Positions 1 through 12,064 of a DNA stretch of 64,000 nucleotides are shown piece after piece (the stretch's first letter is position 1; each line of letters starts with the position of its first letter). Where the stretch lies: contig NC_063442.1 of the NCBI RefSeq assembly GCF_020379485.1, forward strand, positions 10,875,509-10,939,508, in the 5' to 3' direction. The DNA comes from Brassica napus (Eukaryota > Streptophyta > Magnoliopsida > Brassicales > Brassicaceae). A program made the translations under genes and the position numbers. The notes below the pieces were generated by a model. The model was not told where the DNA came from. It searched no databases and saw only the letters and a program-made list of their open reading frames with translations.

Positions 1-372
1 TGTTTTACAATTGTGACCAACCTGATTACAAATAGAACATTTATGCTCTTTTCTTGGGCGTTTCTTATTTTCACCTTTCTCAAGGCAAGATTTCATTCTT
101 GATTTTTTGGGTCTCCCTGGTGGTTGGCGGACCACAGGAGGTAAACAAATGATTCCTGCGACATTATCAGGAACTGATGTATCAGCATCTCTTGGCAGTA
201 CTGCAGTAAAGTAAGCATTGTACATATAGTTTGCACGGTAGTATTGATGACATAGTGAAATCGTTGATAACTTTGTCGCCTCTGCTGCCGCAATTGCATG
301 TACGCATGGTAAATGAAATCCAGTTGTTAGTAAATGAGAAAAAACATGTCTTGGAGGAGATGTTACGGCTAA
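1..372 (-). CDS. MULE (Mutator-like) transposase, C-terminal fragment, cut by window edge
   Basis: A reverse-strand frame stays open from about 372 to the window edge. It begins with the second half of a SWIM zinc finger (LPCVHAIAA, about 285-310). A tail rich in Lys and Arg follows, then the start of a CCHC zinc knuckle (CSICNQVGHNC) at about 5-40. This SWIM plus zinc-knuckle tail is typical of MURA-type transposases, which cut and paste Mutator-like elements. The first CxC pair of the SWIM finger is not visible, so the copy may be degraded. The rest lies outside the window, so autonomy cannot be judged. The motif array just to its right (485-870) may be the non-coding end of the same element. 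Confidence 0.6.
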
Positions 373-484
373 ACCTAGGAGTTAATTAATGATTGATTTT
401 TTGGCTCAATTTCGTAATAACTTAACCAGAAATTTTAATTTTACTCGGTTTAATTACTAAACCGGAATCTAGTTTATTTTAAAA

Positions 485-870
485 AAGTCTGTCACTACAT
501 AAAACTCTTAAAAGTCTGCCATGTCGTATATAGAAGTATGCTATTAACTTATAAGTTTGCTATAAAGAATATTATACGAAAACTTTGCCATAGATAAAGT
601 AAGATAATATAAGTTTGCCATCTCGGATATTGAAAAATCTGCCAAAATAAAAAAAGTCCATGACAGAAATCTTTGATCCGAAAAAAAGTCTTCCACATAT
701 TAAGAACCTGCTATCATAGGACTAAAAATCTGCTATAAAAGTCTGCCAGCTTAAACAAATCTGCTAACTTAAATATGTCTATTGTAATGCATGGCAGAGT
801 TTTTATAAAAGTCTATAACAATATTAAGTATGCCAAGGTAAACCTGCGGGAGGAATTAAATTTGCCAGAA
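485..870. repeat. Irregular array of TCTGCCA-like motifs
   Basis: A short motif, roughly [AG]T[CT]TGC[CT]A, recurs about ten times in 390 bases. Copies lie near 487, 514, 555, 583, 613, 637, 728, 741, 759 and 861, with one inverted copy near 791. Spacing is irregular (13 to 90 bases), so this is not a simple satellite. It lies next to a MULE transposase fragment. Some plant MULEs (the VANDAL class) carry dispersed short motifs in their non-coding ends that bind element-encoded proteins, but linking this array to such a role is inference. Confidence 0.45.
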
Positions 871-905
871 ACTAATAAATCTGTTATCATGTATCGCAGG
901 TTTTT

Positions 906-1810
906 AACGGCATACTTTTTATCAATTTTGTTTTTTTTTTTTTTTTTTCATAAAATGGTAATGGCATTTTTAGTAAATATGTTTTTTGTTAACAAAGGAC
1001 ATGAGGGCAATTTGGGTACAAAAAACAGTTTTGTAAATAAAAAAAAATAAGTGTTAATCTAGTAATAAAAACAAAGATTAGTGTTATTTGAGTAATCTTC
1101 CCTTTCTTTTATCACTCTTTTTCGGGCTAGCATATAGTCTTGTAAAACCGAAGAAGTTTAAGCCACATGTTCTTATGACACATCATCAGTTTTACTCTCA
1201 TTTTATGTAATTCAAGAACACCATTCGTTTTTAAATTTTTTTTTTTTTGAAACACAAGAACACCATTCGTTTATATACGTCTTTTTTAGAATTAAGCTTT
1301 AGCTCCACCAATCCTTCATTTACTTTTAATCCATCAACATGATCCAACTTATATTTACAATTATGAACATTTGATCATTCTTGAACATAACATTCTTACT
1401 GACAATACAATTCTCGTCATCAAGTAAGCAGATCATATATTCTTTTACCCTAGCTGGATAGCTTCAGAAGACTATTTTCTTTGCCAAAACGCAATTTTCA
1501 CCGAAGCTGAGAGATGATACCTTCTCCTATCCAGTAGACCCTTTTTGACATGTATATCTATGTGTATACCTATTTTATAACATTTGTACAAACCTTTGCA
1601 ATTTAATCAGTTTCTTGTTGACATAGTAAATACATAATCTCATATTTTTGCCTGGTAAAACCTTTATGCCCTATTTCATAGTATCTAGAACCCCCCACTT
1701 TGAAAAATATACATGCAACCATGTGCTTCAAGAGTACCAAGATAAATCAAATCTCATCTCAGAAATATATCTAACAGTCGCCAGTATGACTTAGCAGCCA
1801 TCTCTAATTA
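906..1810. other. AT-rich intergenic sequence, no gene seen
   Basis: Only T- and A-runs (for example 931-949 and 1237-1248) and low-complexity sequence are visible. Short open frames here have no recognisable domain. Confidence 0.6.
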
Positions 1811-2020
1811 CTATCTTCGCTGAACCTTTTCCATGACCTTTGACATTGGGTCATTGCCCATTTTTACTGTATCAATCTGTGTTTCATCTAGCTCGATGAT
1901 TTTATCCTTCTTACATGTCAAATGCAACGAGCAACCATAATCAACAATCCACCGAGACTCCATATCTAAGTCCGACATGTTCATAACGTCATCAACATAC
2001 AACATATTCAATATTACTAT
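1811..2020 (-). pseudogene. Ty1/copia polyprotein scrap (protease region)
   Basis: The reverse-strand frame contains WIVDYGCSLHLT followed by KMGNDPMSKV. This matches the copia aspartic protease signature W-x-x-D-S-G-C-S-x-H-x-T and the strand after it. The catalytic DSG has become DYG, and no gag, integrase or RT flanks the piece, so it is a dead fragment of about 60 codons. Confidence 0.65.
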
Positions 2021-2246
2021 GTCATGGTGATTAACTGATATCTTGTATTTTTACCTCTTTTAAGCTTTCATTTTCTTTATCACATTTAGGTTCATTTTGA
2101 TTGCATTTAAAAGAATATATTGCATTTGCATGTTATAGGTATTGGAGTGGTTTCTTAATGATTTTTGAGATGTTTGACGCTATTTAGAGTAAAAAGAAGT
2201 GAATAACGAACCTTAGGCGATTTAGAAAACGAACTGAGAAACTAAC

Positions 2247-2863
2247 GGGGCGACTGGTTTTCCCGCTACCACCCGCAAACGCAGCTTTTGCGGTTGGTAG
2301 CGGTTGTCGGCGGTTTGCAACAATCACTCAAATCGCTCTAAACCGTTTCAAACCGCTCCGAATCTCATAAATTCAAAAGCTGGCTCCAGCTAGCGTTTGC
2401 GGTTGCGGGCGGTTGCGGGAGGGTAACATTTTTTTCTTTTTTTTAAAACAATATATATACAAAAGTAAAAATATTTAATAAAAAATTTAAAATTGAAATT
2501 ATGAAAATATTAAAATATATCTATTATATTTTAATTAATATTATAAAATTTTATAATAAAAACAATTTCAATAAATTTTCAAAAATTAAAATTATAACTT
2601 TCTAAATATAAATTTATATTTATTTTAATTTTATGATTTTTGATATTTTTATAGTTATATTAAATATAAATATTGTTAATTTATTATTTGACTGTTACCG
2701 CATTTGGTAGTTAACGAGTCATAAATCACCCGCAAACGTACTAATTTTTAACCACAGTACCAGTCGTACAAATATCTTAAAACCGCTAGAAACCGCAACC
2801 GCCCGCATCCACAAACTCCCGCAACCGCAATCGCAACCGCTGCGTTTAAACTAATCAGGCCCT
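2247..2863. mobile_element. Non-autonomous hAT-like MITE, family A, copy 1
   Basis: This is a 617-base element whose GC-richer ends (CCCGCAAACGCAGC and CGCAACCGCTGCG) flank an AT-rich core. The ends are loose inverted repeats of the kind starting GGGC(C)TGATTGGTT. A nearly identical copy in the same orientation lies at 16131-16748. There is no coding capacity, and I could not define a clean target duplication. The left end contains one TTTCCCGC motif (2259-2266), a match to the E2F core site. Confidence 0.7.
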
Positions 2864-3038
2864 AAGTGTCACAGCGTACATCTATAGGTGATTTTGGTCG
2901 CCGTTGTGGATAAAACGTATTTGGTAGCGGCTTATTGTGGCAGCTACAAATACTTAGAAAAAGCTGCAAATATTTGCATTGACCAATCTTTAACCAAGTT
3001 TTTATCCAAATTTTCTTGGGTCAACCAATGGTTCTTGG

Positions 3039-3590
3039 TTGGCCTGAGACAGATTCGGATATTCGGAAAATTTAGGTTATTTGGATCCGGATCCATCAGA
3101 TTCATTAATTTAATATCCAGATTCATATTCTTGGCTTCCGGATATCCAAACTCCAGATATCCGTGTAGATATTACATTATCCATGGATATTCGGATTTGG
3201 TTCTGGATCCGTAAAAATAATTAATTTTTTTATAATTACTAAATTATTTAAGTAATACTTAAATTAAATATTTATTTTAAGATTTATAAATATATATATA
3301 TATGTATAATATTTTAAAAAGTAAAATATTATATTATAAGACTAATTTATGTATAAATATTAATATATTAAATATAAATATTAATAAAATTTAAAATTTT
3401 AATATATTTTAAAAATACGGATCCGGATCCGGATCCAAAAATTAAAATATCGGATTCGGATTCGATTTTGACGGATCCAAGATTTTACTATCCGGATTCG
3501 GATCCGGAAACTTCAGATATCATATTTTTGGAGCGGATCCGGAAGAGATTTCGGATCGGATCCGGATCCCGGATAATAATCCTAGGCCTA
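3039..3590. mobile_element. Non-autonomous hAT-type MITE, family B, GGATCC-rich ends
   Basis: The element starts TTGGCCTGAGACAG and ends CCTAGGCCTA. Its ends are rich in GGATCCGGAT-type repeats and the middle is AT-rich. Flanking 8-mers GTTCTTGG (3031-3038) and GTTATTGG (3591-3598) match at 7 of 8 positions, as expected for a hAT target duplication. It is related to the element at 15062-15730. No coding sequence is present. Confidence 0.6.
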
Positions 3591-3599
3591 GTTATTGGG

Positions 3600-5200
3600 T
3601 CAACTTGGTTTGTTTTTTAAAGCTTATAAAGAGGATATTTAAGGGATGAAAATCGTTAAATACATAAGCATAGATTTCTCTTAATTTATTTTGATTTCTT
3701 TTGTTTTAGATTTGAACCTTTTGTGAATCTTTTTTTTTTGTTTAAGAATTTATTTTGTTTATCTTATTGACATTTTTTAGTCTTTGATTATGTGTCTATC
3801 TAGAATGAGTTTAGGTGTTTTCATGAATATTAGTGAGTATATTTTTTATAGCTTTTGAGTTCGGTAGATTAGGATGATTGATGCTTGATGTATGTTGTTT
3901 GGTGCTTAGTTTATATATATTCTTACTCGATTGATGTTCTTAATGCTAGTTTAGGTTTGATTAATTAAAAATTTAGATTTTAAGATTTCATGCTCTGAAG
4001 GTATTCGATGAAATGCTTAAAAGAATCTATCAATGTACTTTACTTTCTTAGCCAATGAAAGTTTTTTTTATTGATTACTTGGACTTGAGATTCATGTATA
4101 CTTAGTGGTAATTAACCAATGAAAATTGATATTACAAGCTTGATTAGCATAAGAGATTATCATGCAAATGGATTAGCTTAAATTAGTGATCTTAGCCCTA
4201 CGAATTAGCAATGGTTAATAGTTTAAGCATCATAGGTTAGTATGTGACCATCCTAATCAATAACATTGCAATAACATTGAGTCAAGAGCTTTTGTTTCTT
4301 GAATTTTCGTTGGTTTGACTTTTGGTTGAGTTTTATTCACTTTTTGATTTTTTTTTCTTCATAATTTAGCTTAAAAAATTGTTCTATTTTTTTAGATCAA
4401 GGAATTTTGTGCATTTCTAGTGTCAATATATCTCTAATTCTCTTAGGTTCGATCCTAAAGTGATATAATAACACAACATTCGATTGTAGTATTGACATTA
4501 ACCATAGAAGATTCAACGTGTTGTATATTCCCTTTGCCCATTTCGTTAGCTCTCTTTTGAAAATGCATCTTGAAATGTCCTTACTCTTCACTTCTTGTTT
4601 CGACCACCTTGAATTAGGTTTCCTTTTGAAAAGTAGAGTTTTGCACATCTCTTTGGAGATTTTATATGGAACTCAGATTCGAGTTGCGGTAACAACATCC
4701 GTCAATGTCAAGGAAGACTTGATATATCTCTTATTTATTTATTTATTTCTTTTTGTCAAAGGATTTTCATTAGATTTTTTTTTTAAATTACAAAGTACAG
4801 TAAAACAACTGAAAACTAAAAGAGACAAGAGAGACAGTTAGGAGAATACATACACAAGAGAGACAGTTTGGTGAAGAGCACCCTTTGTTTTGATTACTTG
4901 TAGCAAGGATCACCCGTTGTTTTGTGTGCTCTCAATAAACCTAATGTCTTAAACACATTTTTGAATCTTAAGACTTCGATTCCAATTTAGTTTCAAGGTC
5001 ACAGCTTTAAACTAGCAGTTTGGTGAAAACACACACTCATTGACAGAGCCTTTATGGCCTGGGAGCTTATAACCAATGGTAATGGTTTTTAGTTTCGTTT
5101 AATGCAAGTGTTCTCGTAAGTCTCATTAGAATTTTTAGCAATATCTAATGATAATAGTTGTTAATTCTTAAATTCCAAAGGAAATGGTTTTAAGTGCATA
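3600..5200. other. Intergenic stretch, no gene identified
   Basis: Moderately AT-rich sequence with open frames up to about 107 codons on both strands (for example 4397-4648 and 4518-4841). None shows a recognisable domain. It may derive from an old LTR retrotransposon, but no terminal repeats, primer site or coding motif supports this. Confidence 0.5.
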
Positions 5201-5633
5201 CTAGATCTTGACCCGTGCCTCCGCACGGGTATTTGTTTTTAATTTTTGTAAACGTTTAAAACTTAAATACATACATTATTGTACTAATTAAATTAGAATA
5301 TGCTAATTAATTAAATATAACTGAGTTAGTTTTATTATTCTGAAAATTTTAAACGATTTTGATTACTTTAATTTTTAATAAACCAATAAATTAATCTGAT
5401 CATTTAATCTATTTTATAGTTTTTTATGGATTGCAAAATTGATTTTTTGATTTTGATTTTTTAAATAAATGAATGATTGCATATCTTCTAAATTTATTAG
5501 GTAGCTAAATATTAGGCAATTTCATAACAATTTTTATGGAAATTGTTATTTATAAGGTCAGTGGCATTGGATGGTAATTATTGAGAAAAATTAGGGTTAA
5601 AATTTATTTGTACTTCTGTTTTAATAGTTTAGA
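5201..5633 (-). mobile_element. Small non-autonomous Helitron, reverse strand
   Basis: Read on the reverse strand, the element starts TCTAAACTATTAAAACAG after an A. It ends with a perfect hairpin (ACCCGTGCctCCGCACGGGT, 5211-5230) and then CTAG before a T. A TC start, a 3' hairpin, a CTRR end and insertion between A and T define Helitrons. At 433 bases with no Rep/helicase it depends on an autonomous partner. Confidence 0.75.
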
Positions 5634-6464
5634 TAACAAATATGTAGTTGTATAAACAAAGGTTAACCCTTTCAAAATGTTGTACCTAATTATCATACAT
5701 GTGACATGTCGTATATATATGCATCATATAAAAACAGTCTGTGAAAATCACAAGAAAAACTTAGGATTCGACGAGGAAAATCACCTCTACAAATCACCTC
5801 TACCCATTTTAGGAAACTAAAAGAATTAAAAATATTTTTAGAATATTTTCATAACTGATTTTTCCAAATTTTCAGAAATCAGTTTTTTTTATCCGTAGAA
5901 TGTACCTTCTACATTGCGTAGAAACCAAACAACTATTCTATAAGCAAATTCTACCATATGTAACCTTTTGAGTTGTGTTTAGATTTCGAATTCATAGAAT
6001 TTTAGAATTACTCATAAAAATAGAAGTTGCATTCAAACAAATATAGCTATCTTTACAATACATAGACTTTGTATTCCTCATAATTAGAATTTTATTTGTA
6101 TTAGATTAACTTATTTAATCTGGAACTCATAACTTATTTAATCTACCAACCTAGAAGATGAAATCTACTTTTCCTAGAACATAATTTGAAATTTTACTTA
6201 AACAAGTTTTTCAACAAAAAAATACCAGTTTGTGTATATGAGTATTTCATCAATTTTTTATATTTTTTATAATTTGTTTATTCATAAAACTATTTATTTC
6301 ATTAAATATGGGATGAAAAAGGTAAAAGAGACAAAAAAAAATGTTTATACTCAGGAGAGGGACAAAAAGGGTGAATTTTCATTTTATTTCGGCAAATTTC
6401 CCAGACTAAAAAGATAAAACGGTTCTAATCTTAGGTGTTATTAGATTTCGGTATGAAATTGTAA
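5634..6464. other. AT-rich intergenic sequence, no gene seen
   Basis: No conserved domain, terminal repeat or RNA gene was recognised. The 61-codon frame near 6232 is low complexity. Confidence 0.6.
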
Positions 6465-7320
6465 TCTTTTTTCACAAATTGGTTAACGAAAAGTTGATGT
6501 TGAGCAAAAAAAAAAAAAAAAAAAAACACAAAACGCACTAAAAACCCAAATGGGTCAAATTTACAGTCCAGAGAACAGCCCAAAATAGAAGCCAATAGTC
6601 TATTGAAAGTTGAAACCGTACTAACCAAACGCTACAGGAGGCGCCACCACGGTGAAGGGAAATGCGACCGACGACGGTGCCACCACATAGATCTTCAACG
6701 GGAGACATGCCAACGAGAGAAACACGAAGACACCACAGAGCAAAGCACTATGAGAGGGAGTACACCTGAAAGAGCCCTGTGGCAGTGGTTAGAGAGAGGG
6801 AGAGCAGATCGGTCCTCAGACCTTTTTCTAAAGCAACCTTTGCCGACTCTCCGTTCAAGTACCCTGCCGTCTTCCAAATGGGGTCTTACTAGACACGGAG
6901 CCGGTGGGTCTAATAAACTCCACCGTGTAGAACACTACCACCACCTCTACACCGGCAAAGAGACCGATTAGCGAACCACCTCACTTACACCTGCAGCTAC
7001 GACGACTACAACCACGGAGGGCCGGAGAAACCACAGAACACGGACCCCGTCCTCATATATACGAAACCGCAGAAGAGCGACTACCACCAGGGAACTCCAA
7101 ACCGAAACATGCATGCCGTAAAAATCAAGATTCACCACCAGAAAAAAAAAAAAAAAAAAAAAAAAAAAATTCACCACCAGATCTGCTCGGAGAACAAAAA
7201 AAATCGCAAAGAGAAACGTGAGGGTACACAAAACGAAGAAAAAATTATGGTGAGGCGAAGGGGTGGAGAGGCTACAAAAAGAAGTTGTATTCAGAGAGAA
7301 AAGAAAAGAAGAGAGGTTTT
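6465..7320 (-). mobile_element. Probable degraded non-coding retroposon (LINE-leader-like)
   Basis: A GC-richer island with long A-runs at 6506-6527 and 7142-7169 sits in AT-rich surroundings. On the reverse strand it opens with a pyrimidine-rich leader (7200-7320) and a TCTGGTGGTGAA motif, resembling plant LINE or Sadhu-type retroposon leaders. It ends near 6465 in an A-run on that strand. TTCACCACCAG is repeated on both sides of the 7142-7169 A-run. I found no clear target duplication. Open frames here are stop-poor by composition and have no domains. Confidence 0.4.
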
Positions 7321-7339
7321 CTAATCGACAAAGAGAGAG

Positions 7340-7890
7340 TCGACTTGATATATGATCTCAGTGTATCTTTCACTCCATAAAGCTAACGAGGTAATACAAT
7401 CAACAACATAATTGCTTGATCTTCCTCAGAAATGAACACATCCGCATTCTCAAAATCTCTTATAAACTTCAAGAATTCATCAACATTCCTCTCAATTAAA
7501 ATATTCAAACTCATCGAATATCCATACAACTTATGTTTTGGATGTATCTTGCTAGTAAAAGACTTGGACATGTGAAGATTATCTAATACCTGATACATCT
7601 CCATCGGAGTTTTTTTCTTTTTAATTATCTCCCGAAGAAGATGATCAAAATCTTAGGAAAATAGTACTTGTAGCCTTACTTTGTTTTCCTATATGAGACT
7701 TCGCAACAACAAGAGCATGTGCTTCGATCAAGATCATCGTCCTTCATAATTTCCACTATATCGCTTTAACCAACCCCAAAATTTCCTAATGCCTCATCAA
7801 TATCTTCTTCCACAACACACAATCACGCGTGCTGTTGAATTTCTCCACCTTTATCCTCGTAAATGACATCTCAAATGATCGTATTCTCCC
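7340..7890 (-). pseudogene. Ty1/copia gag remnant
   Basis: The reverse strand, read across several frameshifts and stops, contains gag-like pieces. MSFTRIKVEKFN followed by LWKK (about 7820-7870) resembles the copia gag start. The segment at 7383-7604, with NVDEFLKFIRDFEN and EEDQAIMLLIVLP, resembles the UBN2 gag domain. Frames are broken between the pieces. A tRNA-Met-type primer site lies just upstream (7894-7907), which fixes the orientation and identity of the dead element. Confidence 0.7.
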
Positions 7891-7893
7891 CCC

Positions 7894-7907
7894 AGTCTCT
7901 GATACCA
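7894..7907 (-). other. Primer binding site of the dead copia element
   Basis: The reverse strand reads TGGTATCAGAGACT, close to the usual TGGTATCAGAGC complementary to initiator tRNA-Met. It sits immediately 5' of the gag remnant, so a 5' LTR should lie to its right, from 7910 on. No 3' LTR partner was found. Confidence 0.6.
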
Positions 7908-8611
7908 CTTATAGTAAAATCAACTTCTGATTTGTACTCTCATATCACTCACGAACTGATATCAACGTTCGTTTTTATCTCGTTAATTTGTTTTTGCGGA
8001 ACCGATGGATTTATATGATAAAAGAAAATTACGAATACTAGAGCGAGAAACTTAAAGAACACAAGGCATTGAACATGTTCAGCCTATACTGTCAATGTGA
8101 TAGCAAATTACTCACGCTAGGACTGCTTTCCTCAAAAATCCAATACACCCTGAAAATATTTTGTCTCTCGATTGCTTTCTACACTCTTAAGCAACAATAC
8201 AAGGATCCAAGAAAATCATGCTACCACTCAGCTCCGAACAACACTCTTATATACAAGCTTATAGTTGATCAAAAAAAAAAATACAAGCTTATATACTATT
8301 CCCACAAACTTATGTTGATTTCGCATTGGCTACCTTTCCATTGTAACATAATGGCTGAGTTCACATCTATGGCCACTAAAATATTCTCAATTTGACCACG
8401 ATTTTCAATCATCAGGTATTCAGGTCCATTAGTTTTTGAAAACCAATTTTAACAATACGTATTTTTTTAAAAAAACTTTTTTTGAGAAAGGCTTTAACAA
8501 TATGTATTTTTGGTTAAAATAGAAACTGTAAACGATACAAAATCAACTTTTCTCCTTTCAGAATCTGAAGAAGCATTTTATATAAAAAAGAAACAAAACA
8601 CACACATGACA
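7908..8611. other. Possible decayed LTR and intergenic sequence
   Basis: By position this could contain the 5' LTR of the dead copia element, but no second LTR is available for comparison. No gene is recognised. The 108-codon frame at 8069-8395 has no domain. Confidence 0.4.
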
Positions 8612-10184
8612 TCTGTATTATTAAAATTGAAATACCTTTTAGAACTGTTTGGAAACATGAACAACAATATAAATGAAAATTGTTTGAAAACATGGATAGC
8701 ACTATAAAAGAAAAGAGTGTAATGTCTTTGTAGTAATTTTATTAATATAATTACATTAATTGTCTTGTCATATTTCACTCAGTTTAACAATTTTATTAAT
8801 TATCTATACCATTAAAGCAGGATCCTATTGTCCTTTTTACCTTAGTCTACCATTTTCTTTACTAACATTGCATTTTTCATTAAAGACAATCAAGTAATAT
8901 TAATAACACATTTATATTGGATCATTTATTTTGAATCCAGCCCACATCAAATCTCTTTTGGGTCATTTGGACCCATTAAGAAACCAGATCCAATTCTCAC
9001 ATTTTTTTCCTTTGGGCCATTGAGTCCAAATTCAAATAATTTTTTTCAACTATTCTTAATTATTATTATTTTTCTTTTCTTAATATAATTTAAGCATTCA
9101 TAAAAAAAAATTGATTTTTTCATTGAAAAGTATAAATCTTTATTAAAAGTATATAATTTTTTTTTATTAAAATATTAACCACATAATAAAATTAATTTAT
9201 CAGAGTTATACCAACTTAATTCATTAAAAAACAAAGTTTAATTTTTAAAACATAAATAGTCATTTAAAATGAAATACGATAAATAAAGATAAAAATTTAA
9301 GTCTTTTATAAAATAAAACACAAATATATAAAAATATGACATTTACTAAATATTTGTCAATTGAAAAAAAATAATAATAAATCCGCGCTTTGAAAGCGCG
9401 GGTCAAAATCTAGTATTACCTTAAGACTGCATCACATCATTAATTATATTACCATAATAATGATAGTGCATATTTTTATTTATTAATTAATCAACATTAA
9501 CTTTGTGCCAATTATAAAATAAAAATATTAAATAACTAGGTTTTGTATATGGTTAAATATTCGGTTTAGTTTGTTTTACTATTTTTTTTTAATTTAAGTT
9601 TCAATCGATGGAAAATTAAGTAGCCAAAAACATAATTCAAAGAAATGTTTTGTGAATAAAATAATAACTTAAATTAAAATAATAAAAATGTATTAAATTA
9701 ATTGTCACTTAATATTTTCACTCCATATAATTATTTTACTAAATAAAAAAACTATTTTTATTTCACTTAATTTAGCCAAACCACTTAGAAAAAATCCTTT
9801 TTATTAGTTTATAAAATAAGTTAGACATTAACATTGGTTATCCATTTAGGTACGTGTTGTTTTTTTTAGGTATTTTTTTTAATTAGGCTTCGTTTGAATA
9901 TTATAAATTTATGTGTGGGTTTTGAGTTGGATCCTTCTGGGTCTTGATGAGTTCGGTTTTGATGTATAGAAACCTAAAAATATTAAAATAACAAATGTAT
10001 CTGAATAGGGTTTGGATATTTGTACCAAAGATAACTATATTACCCGATTCGGTCCAAGTATTTCGAATACAATTAGTTATAGTACGGCTCATCTAAAATA
10101 TATAATATTAATTATGAAAAAATAAATATCATGTATAAAAATATAAAAACCAATATCCGTGTAAGTGCACGGATCAATCTTTAG
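8612..10184 (+). mobile_element. Outer Helitron, containing a nested Helitron
   Basis: The element begins TCTGTATTATTAAAATTG after an A. About 40 bases in is a subterminal motif (CTGTTTGGAAACATG) that recurs near other Helitron starts in this window (10215 forward, 22550 reverse). A hairpin ATCCGTG-CACGGAT (10155-10174) and TTAG precede a T at its likely 3' end. TTAG departs from the usual CTRR, so the pairing of ends is inferred. A second Helitron (8803-9413) lies inside. Confidence 0.5.
8803..9413 (+). mobile_element. Nested non-autonomous Helitron
   Basis: It starts TCTATACCATTAAAGCAG after an A. It ends with hairpin CCGCGCTTtgAAAGCGCGG (9383-9401) and TCAAAATCTAG before a T. All three Helitron hallmarks are present in 611 bases. 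It carries no coding sequence. Confidence 0.8.
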
Positions 10185-10334
10185 TCTATATTATTACAAC
10201 TCAAATACTATTTAGAATTATTTGGAAATATGGATAACAGTATAAATGAGAATTGTTTGAAAAGATGAGTAGCAGTATAAAAAATATTAATGTATAAAAT
10301 GTAATAACTAGTATCCGCGCGGGTCAATTTCTAG
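10185..10334 (+). mobile_element. Very short Helitron-like element (150 bases)
   Basis: It starts TCTATATTATTACAAC directly after the TTAG end of the preceding element. It ends TATCCGCGCGGGTCAATTTCTAG before a T, with a short GC hairpin. The same internal TTTGGAAATATGGAT motif as in other copies is present. It is either a minimal Helitron or an internally deleted copy. Confidence 0.6.
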
Positions 10335-12064
10335 TAAAATATTAAGATTCGATCATCACGTTGTGACGAGTGCTTAATATATGTTATATGAAAAACCTTA
10401 TAAAAACTATTAAGATAAAGTCTGACTAATCCAGTGGACTTCTTAAATTACTCAAGTAATACATAAATTTAAACAACAAAAATATATCTGATATAATATA
10501 CAGAGAAAAATTCCTTTAGGAGTCATTCATGCTCTTACCAATTATGGAGCCATTTAATAGTTGTCCTTGTCCTTAGGATCTCTTATATATGTTAAAGAAT
10601 TAGATGATGATTCATGCGGCATGCCACATGTAGGGACCAAATTATTTATGTAATAATATTTAAGTTGAAGAAAATATTAGTTTATTTATATAATTATTTT
10701 ATAGTAATTGGGGAACATTCTTATTTCATCATCTGTAATTATCATACACATAAGTAAAAAATGTATTATTAGCATAAATCAATTTTAAATAATTTCTTGG
10801 GTTTCTTCTTAGATGCAAAAATTCCTAATATGTACTTTTTCATTTTATATTAAGTGTCGTTATATATTAAAATGTAAATTTATTAACTTTATATATTGTA
10901 TAACTTTTTATATTTTCTAATTTACTTTTTATCGATTGAAATATGATTAAGTGTATAAATAATAATTTTTTTGTACACAAATATACAAAATTAAATAGTT
11001 TCTTAATTTTTGTATACAAACTAAAATGATAATTAACAGATGGAATATAGTTAAAATATTAAGAGAGATATATTAAAAAACGTTACTTCTTCAAACATGT
11101 TCTGTAACTCGGAGAAGACTGTTGATTATCAAATTGACTTCAAAATTACTAAAAAGTTTCAAACCTAAATGTCTGAAGTTTTTTTACCTATTAGATTACT
11201 GATTTAGAAACAAAGAAAAATTGGTACATATCTTTTACAAGATTTTTTAAAGTTTTTATAACTTTTAAATCAATAAATTCTTATTAGGAAAAATGATTTA
11301 AGGACTTTTATTTTATGTTTTTCAAGATTTCAAAGCTTTTAAAGTTAACTTTTCAATCATGACCCTTGTATCCAAAAAATTATATTATAGAACTAGGTTG
11401 ATACCCAAGTTTTACGTGGGGTAAGATGCGCGCGGTGAGATGGGTGTAAAAATTACATATCCAAAGTAAGACTGTTCAATACGAATTTAGGTCCGTTTTC
11501 GGTTCAGTTTTTTGTATTTCGGTTTATAAAAGTTAGACACCATATTAAAATCATATCTACTTTGCTTTGGTTCGGTTTTTCTACTGTCGATTTTTGGTTT
11601 ATTTGATTTTACACCAAAGAACTTAAATTATTTTTGCCTTTTACACCATTTTTTCAATTTAATTTTTCATGATTAAAATTTGAATTTATTAAACAGTACT
11701 CTGATTTTTAAATATGATGGTTTTTATATTTGATTAAACTATTAAAATAAAAATTGAATAAATTATAAGTATTAAAAAAACTACCAAAATAACTATTCCA
11801 AAAGATTAAAAAAGGACAAATACTCATACTCGGTTTTGATTTAATAAAAAGTATCAACCTTGAAAATAAAATACAACTTAATTTTCTAGAACATAGTTTA
11901 TATAGGATTAATAGTTAGGTTAACATGATACATTCATTAGCATTAACTACTACGAAAGCCAATTATTAACATCTTTCTTAAGTACGAAAAAGAATTAGGC
12001 AATTCATTGCTTGGTGCCAAAATATTTTGTAGTCTTCAATATAAATTACCATATTTACCTACTG
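10335..12064. other. AT-rich intergenic sequence, no gene seen
   Basis: No coding domain or RNA gene was recognised. A CTAGG next to GC-rich sequence at 11394-11440 resembles a worn Helitron end, but its hairpin is poor and no 5' partner was found. Confidence 0.5.

Noticed and set aside
775..1050. 91-codon forward frame
   Set aside because: Built over a poly-T run (poly-Phe) and AT-rich repeats; no domain.
4397..4841. Opposed 83- and 107-codon frames
   Set aside because: No recognisable domain on either strand and no flanking element signature.
6603..7231. Frames of 122 and 87 codons, one with poly-Phe
   Set aside because: Low complexity or homopolymer-derived within a degraded retroposon; no domain.
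11390..11445. Possible Helitron 3' end on the reverse strand
   Set aside because: CTAG is present but the hairpin is poor and no 5' end could be paired.
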